Shown in pieces: positions 44,033 through 53,388 of a stretch of 64,000 nucleotides of DNA (positions are counted from its first letter, which is position 1; the number at the start of each line of letters is the position of its first letter). The notes under the pieces were generated by a model. The model was not told the origin of the DNA and searched no databases. It saw only the letters and a list, made by a program, of their open reading frames with translations. The DNA lies in assembly GCA_005502775.1 (NCBI GenBank), contig SCNI01000004.1, positions 1 to 64,000 of the forward strand, in the 5' to 3' direction. Source of the stretch: Microbacteriaceae bacterium 3FA27C10. Lineage in GTDB: Bacteria; Actinomycetota; Actinomycetes; Actinomycetales; Microbacteriaceae. A program made the position numbers and the translations under genes.

Positions 44033-45100
44033 TCAGCGCTGGGCGGCGATCCACTCCTGCAGGCCCGCCACGCCGGCGTCGACGCTCCACCGCGGCGCCC
44101 AGTCGAGGGCGGCCAGGGTGTCGTCGATGCGGCACTCGGCGTGGCGCACGTCGCCGTCGCGGTACTTGCCGGTGATGTGAGGCGCCGGGGCCGAGTGGTA
44201 AGCGGCGACCGCTTCCGCCAGCTGCAGGATCGTGGTGCCCACGCCCGAGCCCACGTCGTAGGTGGGCGTGCCGGCCTCGCCCTCGCGCGCGAGGGCGGCC
44301 ACGAACGCGTCGGCCACGTCGTCGATGTAGACGAAGTCGCGGGTGATCGCGCCGTCCTCGTAGATCGGGATGCTCTCGCCACGCTCCGCGAGCTGGGAGA
44401 AGAGCGACACGATGCCGGTGTAGGAGTTGATGAGCGACTGCCCGGGGCCGTAGACATTCTGCAGCCGCAGCACGGTGAGGACGGTGTCGCGCGCGTTCAC
44501 CCAGGCCGAGAGGATGTTCTCCTGGGCGAGCTTCGTCGCTCCGTACACGCTCGTGGGCTTCGGCACCGTCACAGGTGCCGAGCTCGGCAGGGGCCGCGCT
44601 CCGGCGAAGTCCCACTGCCCGGCCTCGAACTGCGCGTGCGAGCGCTGGCCCGGGTAGAACACCGAGCCGTCTTCGCGCTGCCAGGCGCCCTCGCCGTAGA
44701 CCGCGCGGCTGCTGCTCAGCAGGAAACGCTCGGGAACGACGCCGTGCCGGCCGAACGCATCCAGCATCACGGTGGTGCCCACCACGTTGACGTGCGCGTG
44801 ACGCGTCGCCTCGTCGAGCGACTGCGCCGTGCCGGTCTCGGCGGCCAGGTGGATGACGACGGTGGGCGTGGTGTCGGCGAGCACCGCATCCCAGACGGCC
44901 GGGTCGGTCACGTCGCCCTCGACCAGGCGCGCGGCCTCGTGCAGCGCTGCGGGGCGCACCTGCGGGTTGTGCACCTGAGGATGCAGCGAGTCGATGACGA
45001 CCCACTCCGCGGCGGTGGCCGCCATGCGCTGCGAGAGCGCGCAACCGATGAAGCCGGCGCCGCCGGTGACGACGACGCGGTGGCCGGAGAGTTCGGTCAT
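44033..45100 (-). CDS. NAD-dependent epimerase/dehydratase
   Basis: The 355-residue protein has an extended SDR fold: the NAD loop VVVTGGAGFIGCAL, LAAETGTAQS, the catalytic Ser in SSSRAVYGEG, YGATK with the catalytic Tyr and Lys, and LRLQNVYGPGQS. The phrase YGPGQSLINSYTG resembles UDP-glucose 4-epimerase/dTDP-L-rhamnose-type enzymes, but the substrate cannot be read. The ATG overlaps the gtrA stop (ATGA), so the two are co-translated. Confidence 0.93.
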   Translation of the reverse strand: MTELSGHRVVVTGGAGFIGCALSQRMAATAAEWVVIDSLHPQVHNPQVRPAALHEAARLVEGDVTDPAVWDAVLADTTPTVVIHLAAETGTAQSLDEATRHAHVNVVGTTVMLDAFGRHGVVPERFLLSSSRAVYGEGAWQREDGSVFYPGQRSHAQFEAGQWDFAGARPLPSSAPVTVPKPTSVYGATKLAQENILSAWVNARDTVLTVLRLQNVYGPGQSLINSYTGIVSLFSQLAERGESIPIYEDGAITRDFVYIDDVADAFVAALAREGEAGTPTYDVGSGVGTTILQLAEAVAAYHSAPAPHITGKYRDGDVRHAECRIDDTLAALDWAPRWSVDAGVAGLQEWIAAQR

Positions 45101-45630
45101 GACTGGGTGATCCCTTCGCTCGGAGTCTGTTCGACCCCGTCGTTCTGCGCCGCTTCTCTGTTCTTGAGGGCCGTGTAACCATCGGAGCGGGTGGGCGCGA
45201 AAACCCAGTAGCGGTAGAGCAGGAAGCGGAATGCCGTGGCCAGCACGAGACCGATGACGTTTCCGGAGATGTTGTCCGCGACGATGCTCGTCAGGCCGAG
45301 AAGGTAGTGGGACACCCACAGGCACGCGAGCGAGATGCCGAGACCGATGACGGCGATGAGACTGAACTCGGCGAGCTCGAGCAGGAAGTTCTTGCGGCGG
45401 TGCTCGCGGAACGTCCAGTACCGATTGCCGAACCAGGTGGCGAGCGTCGAGATGGTGACGGAGATGAACTTGCCGCCGAGCGGGGTCTCCCACCAGCCGT
45501 CGCCGAGGGCGCCCGACCAGAGCAGGTTCGAGACGCCGAAGTCGATCGCGTAGCCGATCAGACCGACCACGCCGAACTTCAGGGCGTAGCGGACCAGACG
45601 CTCCCAGAGGTAGTCCCAGATCTTCTTCAC
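45097..45630 (-). CDS. GtrA family membrane protein
   Basis: The 177-residue protein has four membrane helices and the family phrases LVRYALKFGVVGLIGYAIDFGVSNLLW, STLATWFGNRYWTFREHRR and ATAFRFLLYRYWVFAP. GtrA proteins move or help flip polyprenyl-phosphate sugars for surface-glycan glycosylation. The GTG used gives the standard start; there is no ATG in frame nearby and no strong ribosome binding site. Divergent to it is a UDP-sugar dehydrogenase gene; downstream, overlapping, is an epimerase. Confidence 0.9.
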   Translation of the reverse strand: MKKIWDYLWERLVRYALKFGVVGLIGYAIDFGVSNLLWSGALGDGWWETPLGGKFISVTISTLATWFGNRYWTFREHRRKNFLLELAEFSLIAVIGLGISLACLWVSHYLLGLTSIVADNISGNVIGLVLATAFRFLLYRYWVFAPTRSDGYTALKNREAAQNDGVEQTPSEGITQS

Positions 45631-45777
45631 GCGGCCGGCCGTTTCTTCATCAACAGATGTCGGCGGAGTGCCGAACCTTAGAAATGATAACCGGCCATGT
45701 ATCCTTGCCTTTGCTCTCACCGGCGCATACACGACGCCAAACTGAATGCAAACCCACACAATCACGAGGTCAGGCGC

Positions 45778-46983
45778 TTGTCCACGAACTTTGACAGAGA
45801 TGTTGTCGTCATCGGCGGAGGAGGGCACGTCGGCCTGCCTCTCGCCATCGCACTCGCCGATCGCGGGTCGAGAGTCGTGGTCTACGACCTGAGCGAACGC
45901 GCCGTGGCGGGGATCAACGCCGGCCGGATGCCGTTCAGCGAGCCGGGCGCGGAGCCGGTGCTCCAGAAGGTGCTCGCGAACGGCATGTTCACCGCGTCTA
46001 CCGACGCGAGCGTCGTGGCGAGCGCCGAGAACGTCATCGTGGTGATCGGAACCCCGGTCGACGAGCACCTGAACCCCGACCCCAACGCCATTCCGGCAGC
46101 GCTCGAGACGTGCATGCCGTTCTTCAGCGACGAGCAGCTGCTGATCCTCCGCAGCACCGTCTACCCCGGTGTCACGGCGCTCGTCGAGCGGCGGCTGCGC
46201 GAAGCGGGCCTCGCCACCGAGGTGGCCTTCTGCCCCGAGCGCATCGCCGAACACAAGGCCATGGAGGAGCTCTTCACGCTGCCCCAGATCGTGTCGAGCC
46301 GCACCGAGACCGGCCGGGCGCGCGCATCCGCTCTGTTCCGCACTCTCACCGAGCAGATCGTCGACCTGGAGCCGGAAGAGGCCGAGCTCGCGAAGCTGTT
46401 CACGAACACCTGGCGCTACATCAAGTTCGCCGCAGCGAACCAGTTCTACATGATGGCCAACAGCCGCGGTCTCGACTTCGAGAAGATCCGCGCGGGCCTC
46501 ACCCACGACTACCCGCGAGCGAAAGACCTGCCCGGCCCCGGGTTCGCCGCCGGCCCGTGCCTGTTCAAAGACGCCATGCAGCTCGCCGCCTTCAGCGACA
46601 ACCAGTTCTCGCTCGGCCACTCGGCGATGCTCGTGAACGAGGGGCTGCCGCTCTACATCGTCACCCAGCTCGAGAAGCGCTTCGACCTCGAGAACCTCAC
46701 CGTGGGCATCCTGGGCATGTCGTTCAAGGCCGGGTCGGACGACATCCGCTCGAGCCTGTCCTACAAGCTGCGTCGTGTGCTGAAGTTCCGCGCGAAGGCC
46801 GTGCTGGGCACCGACCCGTACGTATCCGAGGAGACCGACGACACGCTGCTGCCGCTGGATGCGGTGCTCGAGAAGGCCGACATCCTCATCGTGGCGACGC
46901 CGCACAAGGAGTACCGGGGCCTGCAGACCTCGAAGCCCGTCGCCGACGTGTGGAACATCCTCGGCCAGGGAGTCGTGATTTGA
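45778..46983 (+). CDS. nucleotide-sugar dehydrogenase (UDP-glucose/ManNAc dehydrogenase family)
   Basis: These enzymes oxidise a UDP-sugar twice to the uronic acid with NAD. The 401-residue protein has the Rossmann loop VVIGGGGHVGLPLAIALADRG, VIGTPVDE, the middle helix with AELAKLFTNTWRYIKFAAANQF, the catalytic Cys261 in AAGPCLFKDA and the C-terminal VGILGMSFKAGSDDIRSS. Leu follows the catalytic Cys where Pro is usual in many relatives. A TTG start with GAGGT eight bases ahead is preferred to the longer in-frame start at 45697, which lacks support. It overlaps the next gene by four bases. Confidence 0.9.
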   Translation: MSTNFDRDVVVIGGGGHVGLPLAIALADRGSRVVVYDLSERAVAGINAGRMPFSEPGAEPVLQKVLANGMFTASTDASVVASAENVIVVIGTPVDEHLNPDPNAIPAALETCMPFFSDEQLLILRSTVYPGVTALVERRLREAGLATEVAFCPERIAEHKAMEELFTLPQIVSSRTETGRARASALFRTLTEQIVDLEPEEAELAKLFTNTWRYIKFAAANQFYMMANSRGLDFEKIRAGLTHDYPRAKDLPGPGFAAGPCLFKDAMQLAAFSDNQFSLGHSAMLVNEGLPLYIVTQLEKRFDLENLTVGILGMSFKAGSDDIRSSLSYKLRRVLKFRAKAVLGTDPYVSEETDDTLLPLDAVLEKADILIVATPHKEYRGLQTSKPVADVWNILGQGVVI

Positions 46984-47732
46984 CCGACGGGTTGCGCGCC
47001 TCGATCGTCATCCCCGCCTACAACGAGGGCGAGGACATCGTTCCCGGCCTCGACCGGATCTTCGAGGCGGTCCACCTCGAATCCGAGGTGCTCGTCGTGG
47101 TCGACACACCCACCGACACCACCGTTCCCGTGGTCGAGCGCTACGCCGAGAGCCAGCCGCGGCTCAAGATCCTCATCAACGACTACGGTCGCGGTCCCGC
47201 CTACGCCATCCGTTACGGCATCGACCACGCCACGAGCGAGACGGTCGTGGTGACGATGGCCGACGGATGCGACGATCCGCGCCAGATCGACGACCTCGTG
47301 CGCCTGGTCGAGCGCGGTGTCGTGGTGGCCGCCGCCTCGCGTTACATGCCGGGCGGCCAGCAGGTCGGCGGTCCGCGCTTCAAGAGCTTCCTCTCGCGCA
47401 CGGCCGGCATCACCCTCAACCTCTTCACGAACGCCGGCACCCGCGACGCCACGAACTCGTTCAAGGCCTACAACGCCGAGTTCGTGCGGCAGGTGGGCAT
47501 CAACTCCCAGGATGGCTTCGAGATCGGTCTCGAGCTCACCGCGAAGGCGCGGCGCCTGCGCCAGCCTGTGGCCGAGATCCCCACCATCTGGCTCGACCGC
47601 GCCTTCGGGCAGTCGAACTTCAAGCTCGCGAAGTGGTTGCCGAAGTACTTCCGCTGGTACCGTTTCGCCTTCGGCAAGCAGCTCACCGTCGAGGAGCTCC
47701 GTGCTCTCGCCGACAAGAACCCCACCCCGTAA
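46980..47732 (+). CDS. family-2 glycosyltransferase
   Basis: The 250-residue protein shows RASIVIPAYNEGEDIVPGLDRIF, VLVVVDTPTDTT, the acidic motif VVTMADGCDDPRQID and a conserved SFKAYNAEFV near residue 160. It is a GT-A enzyme close to polyprenyl-phosphate sugar transferases, without membrane helices. It starts at a TTG inside the stop of the dehydrogenase gene (TTGA). Together with the dehydrogenase and the epimerase that follows it forms a compact sugar-nucleotide/glycosyltransferase set. Confidence 0.88.
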   Translation: MTDGLRASIVIPAYNEGEDIVPGLDRIFEAVHLESEVLVVVDTPTDTTVPVVERYAESQPRLKILINDYGRGPAYAIRYGIDHATSETVVVTMADGCDDPRQIDDLVRLVERGVVVAAASRYMPGGQQVGGPRFKSFLSRTAGITLNLFTNAGTRDATNSFKAYNAEFVRQVGINSQDGFEIGLELTAKARRLRQPVAEIPTIWLDRAFGQSNFKLAKWLPKYFRWYRFAFGKQLTVEELRALADKNPTP

Positions 47733-47777
47733 CCCGCCCTCAGCCCCCTACACCGCACTCAGAAGGAAACAGATCGC

Positions 47778-48803
47778 ATGAAGAAGGTCCTCGTCACCGG
47801 CTCGGCCGGATTCATCGGCGGCTACATCGTCGAAGAGCTCCTCGAGAAGGGCTACCAGGTCGTCGGAGTCGACAACTACTCCAAGTACGGCCCCGTCAAG
47901 AAGTCCTACGACGACAACCCGAACTACGAACTCGTGATCGGCGACGTTCAGGACGTCGAGCTGATGACCCGCCTGCTCGAGGACTGCGACCACTTCATCG
48001 CGGGTGCGGCCCTCATCGGCGGCATCTCCTACTTCCACACCTACGCCTACGACCTGCTGGCGCAGAACGAGCGCATCATCGCCTCGAGCGTGGATGCGGC
48101 CATCGCCGCCCACAAGAAGGGCCGCCTCGAGAAGGTGACCTACATGTCGAGCTCGATGGTCTTCGAGTCGACCGACCGCTGGCCTTCCAAGGAAGGCGAC
48201 GAGCGCGAGGTTCCGCCGCCGCTGTCGTCCTACGGCTTCCAGAAGCTCGCGGTGGAATACTTCGCCCGTGCCGCCTGGGACCAGTACAAGCTCCCCTACA
48301 CGATCCTGCGCCCCTTCAACTGCGTGGGCATCGGCGAGAGCCGCGCCCTCGGCGATGTCGAGATCGACTCGGGAAACGTGAAGCTCGCCATGAGCCACGT
48401 GGTTCCTGACCTCGTGCAGAAGGTGCTCAAGGGCCAGGACCCGCTGCACATCCTCGGCTCGGGCGACCAGGTTCGCCACTACACCTATGGCGGCGACCTC
48501 GCCCGCGGCATCGTGCTCTCGCTCGACCACCCGGCGGCGCTGAACAACGACTTCAACGTCTCGACCGCCGAGGGCCACTCGGTGCTCGAGCTCGCCGAGA
48601 CCATCTGGCGCAAGATCAAGGGCCCGGATGTGCCGTTCAACTACACGAGCGACCCCGGTTTCGAGTACGACGTGGCGAAGCGCGTTCCCGACGTCTCGAA
48701 GGCCAAGGAACTGCTCGGCTTCGAGGCCACCACGACGCTCGACGACATGCTCGACGAGGTCATCCCGTGGATCAAGAACGCCGTTGCCGACGGCACCATC
48801 TAA
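47778..48803 (+). CDS. NAD-dependent epimerase/dehydratase
   Basis: The 341-residue protein has VLVTGSAGFIGGYIVEELLEKG, VVGVDNYSKYGP, MSSSMVFE, the catalytic SYGFQKLAVEYF and LRPFNCVGIGE, the build of extended-SDR sugar-nucleotide epimerases. The motif SSSMVFESTDRWPSKEG is unusual and points to a subfamily other than GalE. AGAAGGAA precedes the ATG. A perfect hairpin follows and runs into the start of the next gene. Confidence 0.92.
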   Translation: MKKVLVTGSAGFIGGYIVEELLEKGYQVVGVDNYSKYGPVKKSYDDNPNYELVIGDVQDVELMTRLLEDCDHFIAGAALIGGISYFHTYAYDLLAQNERIIASSVDAAIAAHKKGRLEKVTYMSSSMVFESTDRWPSKEGDEREVPPPLSSYGFQKLAVEYFARAAWDQYKLPYTILRPFNCVGIGESRALGDVEIDSGNVKLAMSHVVPDLVQKVLKGQDPLHILGSGDQVRHYTYGGDLARGIVLSLDHPAALNNDFNVSTAEGHSVLELAETIWRKIKGPDVPFNYTSDPGFEYDVAKRVPDVSKAKELLGFEATTTLDDMLDEVIPWIKNAVADGTI

Positions 48804-48817
48804 CGGACACGTGCTGA

Positions 48818-48855
48818 CCGTCATCGTCCCGGAAGGACGCTCGGGACGATGACGG
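48818..48855 (+). promoter_or_regulatory. hairpin enclosing the start codon of the next gene
   Basis: CCGTCATCGTCCC and GGGACGATGACGG form a perfect 13-bp stem with a 12-base loop. GGAAGGA, the only ribosome binding site for the gene at 48849, is in the loop, and the ATG lies in the right arm. It may terminate the epimerase transcript, control translation of the next gene, or do both. Confidence 0.55.
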
Positions 48856-50225
48856 CTCCAGCTTCGGTTCTGACAAGACCCAGTCGGCGAGAGCGCTTCG
48901 CCGACTGGGCCTTCGGCGCACCCCTCGATTCGGCCAGGCCGTTCTGGGCCGTGGCCGTCGTCGTTCTGATGATGTTCGCCGCCGGGATCGCGGTGACGAT
49001 TCTGCGTCTGCCTGCAGACCAGAGGAATGTGCTCTGGGCGGAGGACGGCAACCAGTTCCTCGCCGATGCGCTGCGCGGCGACTACCTGAGCAACCTCTTC
49101 ACGCCGTATGCCGGATACATGCACCTGATCCCCCGCACGGCGGCTCAGCTCGTCGCGACCTTCGTGCCCATCGACGACTTCGGCATCGCCATGAACCTGC
49201 TCGGGGCCGCGGTCTGGTCGACCGTCGCGCTGGCAGCGTTCGTCTTCACGCGGGACCGCATCCAGCCGCCCCTCCGCTGGCTGCTCTGGGCACTCGTGCT
49301 GCTGCTGCCGATCGGCTCGATGGAGGTCGCGACCAACGTCTCGAACTCGCATTGGTTCCTCATGTTCGGGCTGTTCATCGCGCTGTCGGCGCGGACCGGC
49401 ACGGGCGTCCCACGCGCGATCTTCGCCTGTGCCCTCGTCGTGGCCGCCGTGCTGAGCGACCCGCTGTCGCTCCTGTTCGCTCCGCTCGTCGTCGCCCGAG
49501 TGGTCGCGCTCCCGCGGCTGCGCGAGAATCTCGTGAGCATCGCGTTCGCCGCCGCCGGAATCCTTCAGCTCATCGTGGATGCCGGAACCAGCCGCGACCG
49601 CGGTTCGCCCGAACTCGTGCCGGGCTCGCTCGGCGCCACTTACCTGGTGCGCGTGGTCTGGGGCGATCTCGTGGGCGCCCTCGATGGTAGCCCGGTGTAC
49701 AACGATCTGGGCCGAACCGCGGTGGTCGCCATGGCCGGCGCGTTCGTCGTCGTGCTCGCTGTCTTCATCGTCATCCGTTGGCGCAGGGCTGGGCTCGCGG
49801 TGATCGCTCTCGTCGGCTCGGCCGGCTTCTACGGCGTGGTCGCCGTTCTCACCTGGGAGGCTTTCGGCAAGCAGCTGCCCGGAGTGGAAGTGTATTGGGG
49901 CGGCCGCTACCTCGTCGTACCGACTTTGCTGCTCGTCACGGCGATCGTGGCGACGTTGAGCGCGTGGCTTCCGACTGAAGGGGGCAGTCGCGGCCGGACG
50001 ATCGCGAGATGGGCGCTGCTCATCGTCGTCGCCTCGCTGCTGATCACGCCGGGTGTACGCAACTTCCAGACCCCGGCCTACAAGGTCGGCGCCACGGAGA
50101 TGCCCGATGCGGTCGACGCCGTCACGAACGCCTGCCGTGTCGACCCCACGGGCAAGGTCCAGGTCGCCATCGCTCCACCCGGCTTCAGCTTCACGGTGCC
50201 CTGCGCGCGCGTGCTCGGGGGCTGA
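48849..50225 (+). CDS. polytopic membrane protein, possible GT-C glycosyltransferase
   Basis: The 458-residue protein has about ten membrane helices. After the first helix comes NVLWAEDGNQFLADALRGDYLSNLFTPYAGYMHLIPR, with acidic residues in the place where GT-C enzymes hold their catalytic Asp. The C-terminus is a short outward segment with two cysteines. Related proteins occur in actinobacterial polysaccharide clusters without a proven role. It overlaps the hairpin noted at its start, and is followed after six bases by the GT39-like gene. Confidence 0.75.
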   Translation: MTAPASVLTRPSRRERFADWAFGAPLDSARPFWAVAVVVLMMFAAGIAVTILRLPADQRNVLWAEDGNQFLADALRGDYLSNLFTPYAGYMHLIPRTAAQLVATFVPIDDFGIAMNLLGAAVWSTVALAAFVFTRDRIQPPLRWLLWALVLLLPIGSMEVATNVSNSHWFLMFGLFIALSARTGTGVPRAIFACALVVAAVLSDPLSLLFAPLVVARVVALPRLRENLVSIAFAAAGILQLIVDAGTSRDRGSPELVPGSLGATYLVRVVWGDLVGALDGSPVYNDLGRTAVVAMAGAFVVVLAVFIVIRWRRAGLAVIALVGSAGFYGVVAVLTWEAFGKQLPGVEVYWGGRYLVVPTLLLVTAIVATLSAWLPTEGGSRGRTIARWALLIVVASLLITPGVRNFQTPAYKVGATEMPDAVDAVTNACRVDPTGKVQVAIAPPGFSFTVPCARVLGG

Positions 50226-50231
50226 GACCCG

Positions 50232-51665
50232 GTGCGCACCTCACCGGCCCGCACGCCGAACCGATCCAGCCATCGGATCGAACTGGCTGCCGGCGTCACC
50301 GTGCTCCTGTGGGGGCTCTACCAGTCGTTCTGGAACCTCGGGGCCGCCAATTTCAATGCCGACGAGCCCACCTACCTTCAGGCCGGCTGGGCGTACGTGC
50401 ACGGCGACTTCAGTCTCAATCGTGAGCACCCGCCGACCGCGAAGTACCTGTTCGGTCTCGCTCAGCTCATCGGTGGTGAAGGGGCGCTCCCCGGTCGCGT
50501 CCTCGTGGCCTCCCTCACGGTGCTGGCCGGCGTCATCATCTACTTCTGGGTGCGCCGGGAGGCGGGCTGGATCGGCGCCCTCGCCGCCGCCGGGTTCTGG
50601 CTACTCCTGCCCCACGGGGTGTCCAGCGGCGTCCGCCTGGACCGCTTCGCCGTCCTCGAGCCCGTGATGGTGTTCTTCGCGATCGCTGGAATGGCGGCTG
50701 GATGGCGATGGTTCCGAACGCGGTCGTGGTGGTGGCTCGTCGTCTCGGCCGTGGCCATGGCGCTCTCCGTGACCTCGAAGGTCTCCTCGGTGGTGCTGCT
50801 GCCGGCGATTCTCCTCCTGCCGCTGCTCGAGAAGCGCTGGCGGGCCGCATTGGTGGGCGGAGTCGTCTTCCTCGCCGTGTTCGCCGCGGTCTTCGTGCTC
50901 GTCTATCTGCCGCTCGGCATCCGGTCGGCGATCACCTACATGATCGAGTTCCAGCGCACGCACGACGCGCAGGGGCATCCCGTGGTCGTCGCCGGCGAGG
51001 TGTATGCCCATCCGCCGTGGTGGGCGAACCTGCTGTTCACCGTCGATGGCATGGGGCTGGCCGCTGTGCTCGTGCTGATCGCAGGGACGGTGGCGGCGTT
51101 CTTCGGTGGCCGGAAGCAACTGCCGCTCTATCTCGGAACTGCCGTGGCCCTGCTGTGGATCTTCTACCTCGGCGTCTCCGAGATCGCGCTCACTCACTAC
51201 TACTACGCGTGGGTCTGGCTGTTCTGCATCCTCGCCGGCATCGGCATCGGAGTTCTCGTCGCGCGTCGCGGCGACCGGAGAATCACGGCCGCGAGGCGCA
51301 CACTGGCAGCGGTCCTGCTCATCCTCGCGGCCGTCTGTGCGCTCTACACGTCGATCAGGATCGCCGACGAGCGGCCGACGGGGCTGGCTCTCGTGGTTCC
51401 GGCGCTCGGAGAGCGCGGCGTCGCGCACGGGGACATCCTGGTCGCCGGCATGGCTCCGTGGGAGTACGCCCCCTACCTCGGCGGGCGGGAGACCACCGAT
51501 GCCGCAGCCGGGTCCATCGTCGCGATCGCGACGGAGGACTCACCTCGCTTCCCGATCGATCCGTCGGTGGCGGCACTGCTCGCCACCCGCGCCGGAGAGT
51601 TCGACGTCGTTCAGCTCGACGGCGTGACGCTGTACGTCCTGAAGTCGGCCGAGTCCGCAGACTGA
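50232..51665 (+). CDS. GT39-like (protein mannosyltransferase-type) membrane glycosyltransferase
   Basis: The 477-residue protein has a GT-C layout: NADEPTYLQAGWAYVHGDFSLNREHPPTAKYLFG (about 37-70) holds the acidic DE pair and the HPP phrase of PMT-type and ArnT-like enzymes, followed by about ten helices and an extracytoplasmic C-terminal domain. It probably moves a sugar from a polyprenyl phosphate to a glycan or protein. A GTG seven bases after the previous stop starts it. Its last 55 bases overlap the end of the convergent gene. Confidence 0.8.
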   Translation: MRTSPARTPNRSSHRIELAAGVTVLLWGLYQSFWNLGAANFNADEPTYLQAGWAYVHGDFSLNREHPPTAKYLFGLAQLIGGEGALPGRVLVASLTVLAGVIIYFWVRREAGWIGALAAAGFWLLLPHGVSSGVRLDRFAVLEPVMVFFAIAGMAAGWRWFRTRSWWWLVVSAVAMALSVTSKVSSVVLLPAILLLPLLEKRWRAALVGGVVFLAVFAAVFVLVYLPLGIRSAITYMIEFQRTHDAQGHPVVVAGEVYAHPPWWANLLFTVDGMGLAAVLVLIAGTVAAFFGGRKQLPLYLGTAVALLWIFYLGVSEIALTHYYYAWVWLFCILAGIGIGVLVARRGDRRITAARRTLAAVLLILAAVCALYTSIRIADERPTGLALVVPALGERGVAHGDILVAGMAPWEYAPYLGGRETTDAAAGSIVAIATEDSPRFPIDPSVAALLATRAGEFDVVQLDGVTLYVLKSAESAD

Positions 51666-53353
51666 ACGCGCTCCGCGGCGCGCTCCTGCCGCCACGCCAC
51701 GAGCAACCCGAGCAGCACGAGCATGGCGCCTCCGACGAGAACGGCGAGACCGGCAGGGCGCAGCTCGGAGTGACCGAAGAACGGCAGGTAGTACCACGCC
51801 GTCACGGCCGCCTGCACGACGACAAGAGGGATTCCGATCCAGGCTCGCCACGACGCGACCCACGCGAACGACGCCGCCAGCAGGACCACCAGCCAGACGT
51901 GCGAGCCCTGGTGCACCACCGTCGCCCCCGGGATGAACATCAGCAGGCACCAGAGCAGGATGCACGGCACCATCAGCGCCATGAGCTTCACCAAGCCGGC
52001 GCGCGGCAGCGGCCGGCGCCGCACGAGCAGCACCGCCACGGACACCAGTACGACGGCCACCAGCGCGAGCCCCGTGCTCAGTGCGGCTGCGGTGCTGTAG
52101 TACTCGTTGAACCGATGCACACCGAGAGCCGTGTCAGCGCCGGCGGGGTCGAGTACCACCGAGGGATTCACCAACGACGATCCATGCAGAAACGGATCCA
52201 CCACGACTCCGAGGTTCTGCAGCTTCGAGCTGATGAACTCGGCGGGCGACGTGGAACGGTAAGCCTCGACCACGGCCTGGGCGAACGAGCGGTCGTCCCG
52301 CGGGATCACCCCGGCGAGATGCCACTTCAGCAGGCGATCGCCCGGTGGGTCGTAGAAGCGCTGATATGCCATCCAGGGCAGATACGTCACGGCGGTCACG
52401 ACGGCGGCGACGATGCCCCCGCGAAGCCAGCCACTGCGTCGGATCATGGCCGCCACCGCGAGCACCGCCACGGCAGGCAGGGCGAAGGCGGCAGCCCCGT
52501 GGCTGAGCATGGCCAGGGTGAACGCCAGCGCGGCAGCAGGCAGCCCGACGACGAGCGCGAGTCGCCCCTGGATCACGCCGATCAGCAGAACGAACGCGAC
52601 CAGGACGAGCGCCGCGGCAACGAGCTTCGGCCAGGTGTAGACCGTGTTGATGAGCATGGTCGCGGTCGCCGCGGTGAAGACGAGGGCGAGCGCGCTGATC
52701 CACCGACTCACATGGAGTACTCGCAGAAGCGACCACAGCGCCGGCACCCAGCTGAGCTGCAACGCGACTCCGGCGGCGAAAGGCAGCAGGTATCCGTTGA
52801 TGCCGAGGCCTCCCAGAATCACCTGGAGCGTGATGATGGTGCCCGACTGCAGGGGCGGGCGGTCGCTGCCGTTCCAGTCCATCAGGAAGGCATGCGTGCC
52901 CGCTCCCTCTTGGATCTTGTTCGCGACGAAGAACGGAAGGGCGTTGTCGATCGGGTACGGCGAGGTGCTGAAGCTGTAGCGCAGGGCGGCGAGCGAGAAC
53001 GGGTCGAGATCGCCGGTCACCCACAGGTAGGTGATGCCGAGATAGACCAGCATCACTCCCGCAGCGATGAGGAGGATGGCTGGATGCTCGGCCACCGAGC
53101 GCCAGACCCGAAAGACCACGCCGAGCACGACCGCCGCGAGCACGAGCGCGAAGGCGAAGTATCGGCCGAGGTCGGGGCTGAGCCAGGTGACGACGAACTG
53201 CAGCCAACCGGCGACGCCGATGCCGAGAACAGCGAAGGCAGGGCCCGCTGCCGGAAGTGAGCGCCAGAGCGGACGGCTCACTCGCGCACTCACCAACCCG
53301 ATCAGCGCGAGCACACCGAAGGCCAATAGCCCGCTCACCACGACCGCCCCCAC
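51611..53353 (-). CDS. large polytopic membrane protein of the glycan region
   Basis: The 580-residue protein has about 12-13 membrane helices with an extracytoplasmic loop (about 150-190) containing DWNGSDRPPLQSG and a second loop with SPAEFISSKLQNLG. The DRPP phrase after an acidic residue recalls GT-C type transferases, but no family can be named with confidence. TAGGCT six bases before the GTG marks a leaderless start. The last 18 codons are antisense to the end of the GT39-like gene. It is divergent from nothing; the secreted repeat protein lies upstream on the same strand. Confidence 0.75.
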   Translation of the reverse strand: MGAVVVSGLLAFGVLALIGLVSARVSRPLWRSLPAAGPAFAVLGIGVAGWLQFVVTWLSPDLGRYFAFALVLAAVVLGVVFRVWRSVAEHPAILLIAAGVMLVYLGITYLWVTGDLDPFSLAALRYSFSTSPYPIDNALPFFVANKIQEGAGTHAFLMDWNGSDRPPLQSGTIITLQVILGGLGINGYLLPFAAGVALQLSWVPALWSLLRVLHVSRWISALALVFTAATATMLINTVYTWPKLVAAALVLVAFVLLIGVIQGRLALVVGLPAAALAFTLAMLSHGAAAFALPAVAVLAVAAMIRRSGWLRGGIVAAVVTAVTYLPWMAYQRFYDPPGDRLLKWHLAGVIPRDDRSFAQAVVEAYRSTSPAEFISSKLQNLGVVVDPFLHGSSLVNPSVVLDPAGADTALGVHRFNEYYSTAAALSTGLALVAVVLVSVAVLLVRRRPLPRAGLVKLMALMVPCILLWCLLMFIPGATVVHQGSHVWLVVLLAASFAWVASWRAWIGIPLVVVQAAVTAWYYLPFFGHSELRPAGLAVLVGGAMLVLLGLLVAWRQERAAERVQSADSADFRTYSVTPSS

Positions 53354-53388
53354 GCTGACAGCCTACCGACGACCGAGAGTCGTCGTGA

